DNA of 64,000 bases, taken from Fermentibacter sp964564435. GTDB taxonomy: Bacteria; Fermentibacterota; Fermentibacteria; Fermentibacterales; Fermentibacteraceae. A program made the translations under genes and the position numbers. The stretch covers positions 1 through 64,000 of the forward strand of contig CAZMAT010000005.1 in the NCBI GenBank assembly GCA_964564435.1, read 5' to 3'. The first letter of the stretch is position 1, and each line of letters begins with the position of its first letter. This document shows positions 9,973-18,079 of this stretch, one piece after another. The notes beneath the pieces were generated by a model. The model was not told the DNA's origin and ran no database searches. It worked only from the letters and a program-made list of their open reading frames with translations.

Positions 9973-10066
9973 AGATACTCCCACGCCGGCAGCCTGTTCC
10001 ACGAATGCCGCCGGGGATGTGGAGGACGTTGTCCACGGGGTTTCGAGAGCGTATCATGGAGGCACC

Positions 10067-11437
10067 ATGAAGAAGCTGCAAGCTTACGCCGTCGCGGAGT
10101 TCACGCCGCCGTTCATCCTGTCGGTGGCAGTGTTCACCTTCGTGATGCTCCTCGACAAGCTGCTCGACCTGCTGGACATGATCGTCACCAAGGGCGTGCC
10201 CATGAGGACGGTTCTGGAGGTCTTCGTCCTCCTGCTGCCCTCCATGATCGCCGTGGTGGTGCCCATGGCTGTGCTCGCGGCGGTGCTGATGGCGTTCGGC
10301 AGGATGGCCGGCGACCTGGAGATCACGGCCATGAAGGCCTCGGGAATAGGAATACTGACCACGATGTGGCCGGTGCTGATCGTCGCCGCCCTCATGGCCG
10401 GCGCCCTGGTGTACTTCGGCAACAGCGTGCTTCCCGACGCGAACCACCTGGCGCGCAACCTGCTGCTCGACATCGGCACCCTGAAGCCGTCGGCCCGGAT
10501 CCTGCCCGGGATGTACGTCGACGACATCGAGGGCTTCACGATCTTCGTCGACTCCAAGGACGACCTGACCGGCGACCTCGGGGGCATATACATCGAGCAG
10601 GTCCCGTCGGACGCGCCCTCCCGGATCATCACGGCCATGCACGGCCGCATGGAGCCCATGTCGGCGAACCGCATGCGGATAGTCCTGTGGGACGGCCAGA
10701 TGCACGAACTCGACGAAGGCGACTACCGCATACTCGACTTCGAGAACTACACCATCGAGCTCGACCGCTCTGAGGAACTGGTGCGGAGGGAGCGGGAGAA
10801 CCGCGGTGACAGGGAGATGTCGGCGCCGATGATGCGCTATGCGATCGATTCGCTGTCGACCGAGAGCGCCATGCTGAGTGACTCCATGCGGATCCTGGGC
10901 AGGGCCCCGCTCCTCGCGCTGGCTTCGGGCGAGCCGCCCTTCGCCGATCTGGCCGGGGATTCCGCCGGAGAGCGCGGGGGCTCGCTGGAGCCCCGTGCGT
11001 GGTACAATGTGTCCCGAAACAACATCATGATGCGGGCATCCCAGCTCAGGATCCTCGACGACAGATCGGCCTCGGCCGTGCGCACCATGAACAAGCTGGG
11101 GGTCGAGATCCACAAGAAGTATTCCATCCCTGTGGCCTGCATCATATTCGTCCTGCTCGGCGTGCCGCTGGGGTTGTCCACCCGGCAGGGCAACGCCGGC
11201 ATCGCTCTCGGGGTGAGCCTCCTGTTCATACTCGTCTACTACCTCTTCCTGCTCGGAGGCGAGCAGCTCGCCGACAGGGGCCTGCTGCCGGCATGGCTCG
11301 CCATGTGGTCGGCCGACATCCTCATGGGCGCGCTCGGTGTCTATCTGACGATCCGCAGCATCAACGAGGGCAACCCGGTGCCCATCCCCGACCTGAAGCC
11401 CCTCGCCCGCAGGCTCGGCCTGATGCGGGAGGAGTGA
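10067..11437 (+). CDS. lptF: LPS export permease LptF (YjgP/YjgQ family)
   Basis: This is a 456-residue inner-membrane permease of the LptF/LptG family, part of the ABC machine that extracts LPS from the inner membrane toward the periplasmic Lpt bridge. Three N-terminal membrane segments include a conserved-type LLLPSMIAVVVPMAVLAAVL stretch. A large periplasmic beta-rich domain follows (about residues 130-330), then three C-terminal membrane helices (VACIIFVLLGVPLGLSTRQG). The ATG at 10067 has GGAGG four bases upstream. Its stop overlaps the lptG start (TGATG), so the two are coupled. The periplasmic domain is longer than in E. coli LptF (366 residues overall), as is common in FCB lineages. 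The LptB ATPase is not in this window. Confidence 0.9.
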   Translation: MKKLQAYAVAEFTPPFILSVAVFTFVMLLDKLLDLLDMIVTKGVPMRTVLEVFVLLLPSMIAVVVPMAVLAAVLMAFGRMAGDLEITAMKASGIGILTTMWPVLIVAALMAGALVYFGNSVLPDANHLARNLLLDIGTLKPSARILPGMYVDDIEGFTIFVDSKDDLTGDLGGIYIEQVPSDAPSRIITAMHGRMEPMSANRMRIVLWDGQMHELDEGDYRILDFENYTIELDRSEELVRRERENRGDREMSAPMMRYAIDSLSTESAMLSDSMRILGRAPLLALASGEPPFADLAGDSAGERGGSLEPRAWYNVSRNNIMMRASQLRILDDRSASAVRTMNKLGVEIHKKYSIPVACIIFVLLGVPLGLSTRQGNAGIALGVSLLFILVYYLFLLGGEQLADRGLLPAWLAMWSADILMGALGVYLTIRSINEGNPVPIPDLKPLARRLGLMREE

Positions 11438-12528
11438 TGCTGGTCAGGAAGCTCGACATGTACGTCGGTTCGAGGTTCGCGGGGATGATCGCATCCACGG
11501 TGGGCGCCTTCGTCGTGATCTTCGTGTGCGTCGACGCTTTCGAGCACTTCAGCAGGTGGGTGGACAAGGACGTGGGCCTGCCCACCTTCGCGAGGTACTA
11601 CTTCTACGGCCTCCCCTACATCGTCACGCTGGTGATGCCGGTGGCGATACTCCTCTCGTCGCTGTTCCTCGTGCATTCGCTGGCCAGGAGGAGCGAGCTG
11701 ACGGCCATGACATGCGCCGGCATAAGCGTGCCGCGCACCTTCCTGCCCATGATCGTCACGGGTTTCGCGGCTTCGCTGCTGGTGATGTTCCTGGGCGACT
11801 CCATCGTATCCGAGGGGCAGTACAGGCAGTCGGTCGTGAAGAGGGTGGAGATCGACAGGAGGGACCCCGTGGACTTCACCCGCAGGAGCATGTTCTCATA
11901 CCACACGCTCGGCGGGCTGTTCATGGAGATCGGCTACTTCGACGGCAGCACGGCCACGATGACCGACGTGACGATCCTCGATCTCGACGACAGTTCCAGG
12001 GTCGTCTCCAGGCTGGATGCCGGCAGGATGTGGTACGAGGGCGGGGTCTGGCGGGCATCCGAAGCTACGCGGAGGGACTTCGGACCGGGCGGCGAGATCG
12101 TGGTGGAGCAGGCCGGGAACCTGATCATCGAGGGGCTCCCGGAGACGCCCGAGGACTTCATGTCGAGGCCCAAGGCCCCCCAGGAGATGAGCTTCCTCGA
12201 GCTTCTCGAGTACATAAGGCGCGTCGAGTCCGCGGGGGGCGACACCAGGGGCGACCGCGTCGAGCTCTGGCTGAAGCTCTTCTTCCCCCTGTCGAACCTC
12301 ATCATGGTCATGGTGGGGGCCCCGCTCGCCACGAGGAACCCGCGCAGCGGCAAGACGGCGGGGTTCGGCCTGGCGATCCTCCTGGCCTTCGTGTTCTTCT
12401 CGCTGGTGAGGTTCGGCCAGACCCTGGGCCACAAGGGCGCCCTGGAACCCATCCTGGCCGCCGGCCTCTCCGACGTGTTCTTCATCGCCGTCGGCCTGTT
12501 CCTCCTCTTCCGCCCCCAGACCAGCTAG
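11437..12528 (+). CDS. lptG: LPS export permease LptG (YjgP/YjgQ family)
   Basis: This 363-residue second LptF/G-type permease starts inside the lptF stop codon (TGATG). It has an N-terminal helix (IASTVGAFVVIFVCVDAFEH), two further helices with LPYIVTLVMPVAILLSS, a periplasmic beta domain, and C-terminal helices including MVMVGAPLATRNPRSGKTAG, the family signature before the fifth helix. The length matches E. coli LptG (360). It should form the membrane heterodimer with the preceding protein, docking to cytoplasmic LptB and periplasmic LptC/A. Which of the two is strictly F or G is inferred from order and length. Confidence 0.9.
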   Translation: MLVRKLDMYVGSRFAGMIASTVGAFVVIFVCVDAFEHFSRWVDKDVGLPTFARYYFYGLPYIVTLVMPVAILLSSLFLVHSLARRSELTAMTCAGISVPRTFLPMIVTGFAASLLVMFLGDSIVSEGQYRQSVVKRVEIDRRDPVDFTRRSMFSYHTLGGLFMEIGYFDGSTATMTDVTILDLDDSSRVVSRLDAGRMWYEGGVWRASEATRRDFGPGGEIVVEQAGNLIIEGLPETPEDFMSRPKAPQEMSFLELLEYIRRVESAGGDTRGDRVELWLKLFFPLSNLIMVMVGAPLATRNPRSGKTAGFGLAILLAFVFFSLVRFGQTLGHKGALEPILAAGLSDVFFIAVGLFLLFRPQTS

Positions 12529-12543
12529 CCCCCCCGGCCGCTT

Positions 12544-12760
12544 TCTGCCGAAGGCAGACAGCGAGAGACCATGACGCAAGCCTTGGCGTACATCCTCTGC
12601 CGGCTCCCGGCGGAGCCGGCAGGAGTGTCGCTGCGGCCCTTTCGCGGTTCACCCAGCACTGAACGCACATGATGGTGAACCGCTGCCGGGCCTGGTCATT
12701 TCCGCCGACGCGGAAATGACCGTGCCGGACCTGCTCATCCCCGCGCATGCGGGAATGAGC
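12544..12760. repeat. Cluster of five consecutive palindromes (REP-like)
   Basis: The gene-free stretch between lptG and serC holds five hairpins in a row: TCTGCC/GGCAGA (12544-12558); TGCCGGCTCC/GGAGCCGGCA (12598-12621, perfect); GCGGTTCACC/GGTGAACCGC with a 20-base loop (12644-12683, perfect); GGTCATTTCCGC/GCGGAAATGACC with loop CGAC (12694-12721, perfect); and GCTCATCCCCGC/GCGGGAATGAGC with loop GCAT (12733-12760, one mismatch). The last two share the form TCATxxCCGC-N4-GCGGxAATGA, a shape seen in REP-type intergenic repeats. The first may terminate lptG. Their function is unknown. Confidence 0.7.
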
Positions 12761-12786
12761 GGGTTCTGGAGGCGGGGTGCAAGAGA

Positions 12787-12816
12787 GGGGGCCGCACGGC
12801 GAAGCGCGCGGCCCCC
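12787..12816 (-). terminator. Hairpin after serC
   Basis: Perfect 9-base stem GGGGGCCGC/GCGGCCCCC starting 20 bases past the serC stop. The downstream minus-strand sequence is only mildly T-rich (CTCTCTT), so intrinsic termination is likely but may be weak. Confidence 0.6.
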
Positions 12817-12835
12817 GATGAGCATGCCCGACCGG

Positions 12836-13918
12836 CTAGTTGGCCTTGCGGAAGGAGGCCATGAATGCGGTCAGGGCTTCCACGGCCTCGACGGGCAGTG
12901 CGTTGTAGAGGGAGGCCCTGCAACCTCCGACGCTCCTGTGACCCTTCAGGCCGACGAGACCCTGCTTCTTGGCCTCGGAGACGAACTTCTCCTCCAGCTC
13001 CTCGGAAGGCAGCCTGAAGGTGACGTTCATGATCGACCTCGAATCCGGCCTGACCGTACCCCTGAAGAATCCGTCGCTCGAGTCGAGGGCGCCGTAGAGC
13101 AGGGCGGCCTTCTTCTCGTTGGTCTTCTCCATCGCGTCGATCCCGCCGTGGTTCCTGAGCCACGCGAGCACCAGGCCCACGACATAGATCGGGAAGACGG
13201 GGGGCGTGTTGTAGAGAGAGTTGCTCTTGAGATGGGTCTTGTAGGACAGCATCGTGGGCAGGCCGTCCTTGGCCTTCTCGACGAAGGACTTCCTGGCGAT
13301 GACCGCAGCCACGCCCGACGGGCCGATGTTCTTCTGGGCGCCGGCGTAGATGATGGAGAAGCGGGAGAAGTCCAGCCTGCGAGACAGGAAGTCGCTCGAC
13401 ATGTCGCAGATGTGCGGCACGCCGCCGGTTTCGGGGAACGCCTTCATCCTGGTGCCGAATATCGTGTTGTTGCTCGTGGTGTGGACGTACGCGGCGCCCG
13501 GCGTCAGGTTGAACTTCGTCGGTACGTAGTTGAAGTTGGCATCCTCGCTGGAGGCCGCAACGTTGACCTTCCCGAAGAGCTTCGCCTCCTTGATCGCCCT
13601 TGTCGACCACTCGCCGGTGTTGACGTAGTCGGCTGTCGCATCGGCGTTCAGGAAGTTGTAGGGGATCATGCAGAACTGCATGCTCGCCCCGCCTCCGAGG
13701 AACAGCACCGCATACTCGTCGCCGGACAGCCCCATCAGCTCGAGCATGTCCTTCTGGGCGCGATCGAGAACCGCCTCGAAGTCCTTCGAGCGGTGGGATA
13801 TCTCCATGATCGACATGCCCAGGTTGTTGAAGTTCAGCGCTCCCCTGGCGCACTCTTCCAGTACCTCGTACGGAAGAACGGCGGGGCCGGGGTTGAAGTT
13901 GTGCACCCTGTCAGGCAT
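12836..13918 (-). CDS. serC: Phosphoserine aminotransferase SerC
   Basis: SerC is a PLP enzyme converting 3-phosphohydroxypyruvate and glutamate to phosphoserine, the second step of serine synthesis (also used in pyridoxal phosphate synthesis in some bacteria). The protein is 360 residues, the normal size. It begins HNFNPGPAVLP and carries LFLGGGASMQF, the Schiff-base lysine segment YAGAQKNIGPSG and a C-terminal GHRSVGGCRASLYNA. The ATG at 13918 follows AGAGGAGGGCAGT, an excellent ribosome binding site, whereas longer in-frame starts have none. It appears to be a single-gene unit with its own promoter and terminator. Confidence 0.96.
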   Translation of the reverse strand: MPDRVHNFNPGPAVLPYEVLEECARGALNFNNLGMSIMEISHRSKDFEAVLDRAQKDMLELMGLSGDEYAVLFLGGGASMQFCMIPYNFLNADATADYVNTGEWSTRAIKEAKLFGKVNVAASSEDANFNYVPTKFNLTPGAAYVHTTSNNTIFGTRMKAFPETGGVPHICDMSSDFLSRRLDFSRFSIIYAGAQKNIGPSGVAAVIARKSFVEKAKDGLPTMLSYKTHLKSNSLYNTPPVFPIYVVGLVLAWLRNHGGIDAMEKTNEKKAALLYGALDSSDGFFRGTVRPDSRSIMNVTFRLPSEELEEKFVSEAKKQGLVGLKGHRSVGGCRASLYNALPVEAVEALTAFMASFRKAN

Positions 13919-13960
13919 ACTGCCCTCCTCTACGGGTTGGATGCTGATCGAACGTCTTTC

Positions 13961-13990
13961 AAGATACCCTACCGGGCGCTCCGCGGGCAA
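13961..13990 (-). promoter_or_regulatory. Candidate serC promoter
   Basis: Minus strand TTGCCC (13990-13985), 18-base spacer, TATCTT (13966-13961), placing transcription start about 35-40 bases before the serC ATG. Each box matches the sigma-70 consensus at four of six positions. Confidence 0.4.
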
Positions 13991-14009
13991 CCCCTGAAGG
14001 CGTTAAGCA

Positions 14010-16001
14010 TTATGGTCCAATCATCTCCAAGAATCCGGGCCAGTCCGCGATCCTTACGCCGAGTTCCCTCGCCCGCTCGAGCTTGGAGCCGGCACCAGGG
14101 CCGGCGACGACAAGCGATGTGGACGCGGAGACGCTTTCCGTGACCTTCGCGCCGTGCTTCTCGGCCAGTTCCCTGGCCTCCTCGCGAGGGATGCCGATGG
14201 TGCCGGTGAATACGATCGTGAGCCCGGAGAGTTTTCCAGCCCCGACGCGAGGGCCCTCCTCCGCCCGGGGGGACACGCCCGCCGCCAGCAGGGAGTCCAG
14301 GCCCCTGCGAGTGACGGGATCCCTGAAGAACAGGTGGAGCGATTCGGCCAGCACCGGCCCGATGCCCTCGACCGTCATCATCCGCTCGCGGGAGGCTGCG
14401 GCCAGGTCTTCGAGTGAGCCGAACCTGCCTGCGAGGGACTGTGCGGCCACCCTTCCCACCCCCGGGATGCCGAGGCCCGCCAGCATCCTGTCGAGAGGGG
14501 GCGTCCGCGAGGAGTCGATCTGCGCCAGCAGCGAGGAGGCGGATTTCGATCCCATCCTCTCGATGCCGGAGAGGTCGCCGGCCGTGAGGCGGTAGAGGTC
14601 GGCCAGCTCCCTGACCAGCCCCGATCCTACGAGCCTGTCGGCCAGCGTGTCGCCCAGGCCCCTGATGTCCATCGCGCCGCGCGAGGCCCAGTGCAGCAGG
14701 CTTTCCCTGAGGCGCGCCGGACAGGAGGGATTCATGCACCTGTGGGCCGACTCCCCCTCGGGACGGACCACCGGGCCGCCGCACACCGGGCAGTCGGCAG
14801 GGAACGAGAACGGCGCAGGCCTGGCTCCGTCGGGGTTCCCGAGCGAGCCGACGATCTCGGGGATCACCTCCCCGGCCCGTCTCACGACCACTAGGTCGCC
14901 CGGCCTGACGTCCTTGCGCCTCAGTTCGTCCTCGTTGTGCAGGGTAGCCCGCGTCACCGTCACCCCGCCGAGCCTCGCCGGCTCGAGCTCGGCCACGGGG
15001 GTCAGCCTCCCGGTGCGGCCGACTCCGATGCTTATCGAGACTACCCGCGCGGTGGTCTCCAGAGCGCGGAACTTCCATGCCACCGCCCACCTCGGCGAAT
15101 GGGACAGGATGCCCATGCGGGCGGCCTGGTCGAACGGGTCGAGCTTTATCACGACTCCGTCGATCTCGAAAGGCAGCGCATCCCTTTCCGAGCCCATCCT
15201 CGCCACTTCTTCCGAGATGCAGCCCGCGCCCTCCGCCCGGGAGCAGCCCGGGGGCACCAGGAAGCCCAGCCCTGAAAGCGCTTCGAGCATCCCTGACTGG
15301 GTAGCGACGTCACCGGGCGGGGTAGGGCAGGAGTAGGCGAAGAAGGTGAGCGGCCTCGCAGCCGTGATCCTGCTGTCGAGCTGCCTGAGGGAGCCCGACG
15401 CGGAGTTCCTCGGATTGGCGAACAGCTTCTCGCCCGCCCGCTCCCTCGCGGCGTTCATGCGCTCGAAGTCGGCCTTGAGGAACAGCACCTCGCCCCTGAC
15501 CTCGAACCTGCCGGGAACGGCGATCGAGAGCGGGATCGAGCGCACCGTACGGAGGTTCGGGGTTACATCCTCCCCCAGGGTGCCGTCACCCCTCGTGGCT
15601 CCCCTGGCCAGAACCCCGCCCTCGTACACGAGCGACACGGCCACTCCGTCGAGCTTGGGCTCCACGGAATAGCCGGGAGGCGCTGTGAGACCCAGCTCTT
15701 TGGTGATCCTGGCCTCGAAGGCCCGGAATTCGCTCTCGGAGAACACGTTGTCGAGGCTCAGCATGGGCGGGGAGTGCTCGACCGTGTCGAAGCCCGCGAG
15801 CGGCGCCGCTCCAACCCGCAGGGTCGGGGAATCGGGGGTGCGGAGATCGGGCTTCGCCTCCTCGATGCTGCGGAGCCTCTCCATCAGGGAGTCGAACGTC
15901 TCGTCGGAGATCTCCGACCTGTCCTCCTGATAGTAGAGTGCCCTGTGGTGCTCTATCAGTCCCCTGAGGCGGGCCGCCTCCTCGCGCGGATCGAGCGTCA
16001 C
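14010..16001 (-). CDS. ligA: NAD-dependent DNA ligase LigA
   Basis: LigA seals nicks in replication and repair using NAD. The 663 residues cover the full family architecture: domain Ia (EEAARLRGLIEHHRALYY), the adenylation domain with the active-site lysine in EPKLDG (Lys116), an OB-fold, a four-cysteine zinc finger (CPVCGG...CMNPSCPARL), helix-hairpin-helix repeats (GIPGVGRVAAQSLAGRFGS) and a C-terminal BRCT domain. The GTG at 16001 has GGAGG upstream and overlaps the stop of the GH57 gene (GTGA). That coupling to a glycan enzyme is unusual and may only reflect genome compaction. Confidence 0.97.
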   Translation of the reverse strand: MTLDPREEAARLRGLIEHHRALYYQEDRSEISDETFDSLMERLRSIEEAKPDLRTPDSPTLRVGAAPLAGFDTVEHSPPMLSLDNVFSESEFRAFEARITKELGLTAPPGYSVEPKLDGVAVSLVYEGGVLARGATRGDGTLGEDVTPNLRTVRSIPLSIAVPGRFEVRGEVLFLKADFERMNAARERAGEKLFANPRNSASGSLRQLDSRITAARPLTFFAYSCPTPPGDVATQSGMLEALSGLGFLVPPGCSRAEGAGCISEEVARMGSERDALPFEIDGVVIKLDPFDQAARMGILSHSPRWAVAWKFRALETTARVVSISIGVGRTGRLTPVAELEPARLGGVTVTRATLHNEDELRRKDVRPGDLVVVRRAGEVIPEIVGSLGNPDGARPAPFSFPADCPVCGGPVVRPEGESAHRCMNPSCPARLRESLLHWASRGAMDIRGLGDTLADRLVGSGLVRELADLYRLTAGDLSGIERMGSKSASSLLAQIDSSRTPPLDRMLAGLGIPGVGRVAAQSLAGRFGSLEDLAAASRERMMTVEGIGPVLAESLHLFFRDPVTRRGLDSLLAAGVSPRAEEGPRVGAGKLSGLTIVFTGTIGIPREEARELAEKHGAKVTESVSASTSLVVAGPGAGSKLERARELGVRIADWPGFLEMIGP

Positions 16002-18079
16002 GCTAGATCCTCCAGTTCGAGGCTGACGGACAGGCGCATGCGCTCCGGAACGGCGGACAGCGGCCTGGATATCAGGATGGCCATGCCCTGGTGCACCCGC
16101 TCGTATCCCTTTTCGGACCTGTTCACCGAATCCAGGGGCATGTGCCAGACGTCGGCCGATCCCTCGATACCGATCACGGCCCTGAACCTGCGCCAGCCGT
16201 CGAGGATGGAGACCGAGTCGGCGTGTCCTTCTCCGCGGACACCGGTGCGCACTGGCGGCCGCTCGCCCAGCGAGACGGTCCTGTCGTCCTCCGAACCGGT
16301 GAGGAGGTTCACGCAGATCTCGCATCCCGCACGCCCCCAGCGGGCTGCTCCCTCCGACAGCTCGAACTCCGCGTCGTACCGGATCGCGGGAGAGACGAGG
16401 GATACGGCCAGACGCTTGGAGACTTCCACTCCTTCGCAGACGGGATAATCCATCGAGAGCAGGAGATCGGACCCCGACTCCACGACGCCGGGCTTCGCCG
16501 AGGGAGTGCGCGCGGTCATGCCCCCGCTCCCGCAGGAGAACCACTCCATTCCGTCGCCGGGCAGGAGCACCTCGCGGAAGGACAGCCTGCGGTAGGGATC
16601 GAAGGCGAGCATCGAGGCCAGCCCGGATTCGAGGGCGTGCATCTCGCCGTGGATGGTCCCGGCGGGGCCGCCGGACCGGTCCGCAGCCTCGTCCCGGATC
16701 AGGGAGTGATATGCCTCGCGGCGCCTCGTGAGCACGTTCCCCAGCGTCACCGCCGGCCTGCCCGGAGGAAGGAGAGACAGCTCGCCGAGAGCGAGCCCGT
16801 CCCCCGCCCTTGCCTCGACCGACATCGTGGGCGTGCCTGCCAGTATCTCGACCGAACCGTCGCAGTCGTAATCGCATGTGGAGATCGTCGATGCGCCGCC
16901 CGCGGAATCCCTCGCCGTCCTCTCGGCCTCCAGCAGTTCCGTCCAGACGGCGTCGCGGAGGTGGGGCAGGTAGAGCCCCCCGAACACGCCATGCCAGTAG
17001 GGGCAGTTGCACTGGCTCCTCCAGAAGTGGGCCAGCGCCTCCGCCGAATCGCTTGCGTGCACCGCGTCCTCCGCGTGGAGCACCCTCTTGTGGAGGGAGT
17101 TGGCTTCGGGGTAGCGCGTGAGGAAGTTCCTCCAGAAGCCGGCCCTGAGGAAGAGTTCCGCATCGCGCCCGGCTCCGGGCGGGAGAGAGGCCTTCAGCGC
17201 CACCGAAGCCTCCTGCCTCCCGGGCTCGAGGGCCCACTCGCCCATCTCGGGATAGCTCGAGGCAGGCACATAGAAGGGGCCTTCGGCGGGCAGCGCAGAG
17301 ACCGCCCAGCCGGGAGGCGTGGTCGCGAGCCAGCCGTCCGCCTCCTCGAGGGCGGTCAGGAACGCTTCGAGCCAGCCCTGATCGTGGCATCTCTCACGGG
17401 TTCCGGGCCATACCCCGAACTTCTCGCCGTCGTCTCCGTAGAAGACGAGCGACGCGCCCTCGTCCGCCTTCCTCCGGAGGATCGCCATCACGTCTTCCAC
17501 GCTCCCGAACGGGATGGCGTACCGCAGCTCCATGCTGCTCCCGAGGAGGGCCACGGAGCTGCCGGAGTCCTCGGTCAGGACGGGATTCCCCCGGAAGCCC
17601 TCACCCGCCCCTGCCAGCCTGATGTGCAGGTCGTCCACCACTGCATAGTCGATGCCGGTGCCGGCAAGATACGACGGGATGGACGGCTCCCAGACCCTCT
17701 CGGTGAGCCAGAGCCCGGTCGGCTTCGATCCGCCCAGGTTTTCCAGCCTCCGGTTCATCGCCACTATCTGCGAGCGGATGTCCGTGGGGCGGAACACCGG
17801 GAGGATGGGTTCGTAGTAGCCGCCCGAGACGAGCTCCAGCCGGCCCTCCCGGCACATCGCGGAGAGCTTCTCGAGGTATTCCGGGTGTCGGGCCTCCAGC
17901 CAGTCGAGCAGACAGCCGGAGTGATGCATGGCCAGCCCGACTCCGGGATGCCTGCGCAGGCATTCCAGGACAGGGGCGTAGCAGTCCCTGTAGGCCTTCT
18001 CGATCACTCCGTCGAAGTTGCCCACGGGCTGGTGGTCGTGGAGGCATATCGAGAACTGCAGGCGGGCCTCCGTGCTCAT
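15998..18079 (-). CDS. Glycoside hydrolase family 57, probable 4-alpha-glucanotransferase
   Basis: This 693-residue GH57 enzyme should act on alpha-1,4-glucans (glycogen or maltodextrins). GH57 motifs appear in order: LHDHQPVG (14-20), SGGYYEPILP, GLWLTERVWEP with the nucleophile position Glu127, and FYGDDGEKFGVWPG with the acid/base Asp216. Spacing and context match the Thermococcus litoralis 4-alpha-glucanotransferase (Glu123/Asp214). The long C-terminal beta region (about 300-690) resembles the DUF1925/DUF1926 part of that subgroup, favouring glucanotransferase over plain amylase. There is no signal peptide, so the enzyme is likely cytoplasmic. ATG at 18079 overlaps the preceding gene's stop (ATGA), and its own stop overlaps ligA. 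Confidence 0.91.
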   Translation of the reverse strand: MSTEARLQFSICLHDHQPVGNFDGVIEKAYRDCYAPVLECLRRHPGVGLAMHHSGCLLDWLEARHPEYLEKLSAMCREGRLELVSGGYYEPILPVFRPTDIRSQIVAMNRRLENLGGSKPTGLWLTERVWEPSIPSYLAGTGIDYAVVDDLHIRLAGAGEGFRGNPVLTEDSGSSVALLGSSMELRYAIPFGSVEDVMAILRRKADEGASLVFYGDDGEKFGVWPGTRERCHDQGWLEAFLTALEEADGWLATTPPGWAVSALPAEGPFYVPASSYPEMGEWALEPGRQEASVALKASLPPGAGRDAELFLRAGFWRNFLTRYPEANSLHKRVLHAEDAVHASDSAEALAHFWRSQCNCPYWHGVFGGLYLPHLRDAVWTELLEAERTARDSAGGASTISTCDYDCDGSVEILAGTPTMSVEARAGDGLALGELSLLPPGRPAVTLGNVLTRRREAYHSLIRDEAADRSGGPAGTIHGEMHALESGLASMLAFDPYRRLSFREVLLPGDGMEWFSCGSGGMTARTPSAKPGVVESGSDLLLSMDYPVCEGVEVSKRLAVSLVSPAIRYDAEFELSEGAARWGRAGCEICVNLLTGSEDDRTVSLGERPPVRTGVRGEGHADSVSILDGWRRFRAVIGIEGSADVWHMPLDSVNRSEKGYERVHQGMAILISRPLSAVPERMRLSVSLELEDLA

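Noticed and set aside
12544..12760. CRISPR array
   Set aside because: The palindromes differ in sequence and spacing, with no repeated direct unit and no cas gene nearby.
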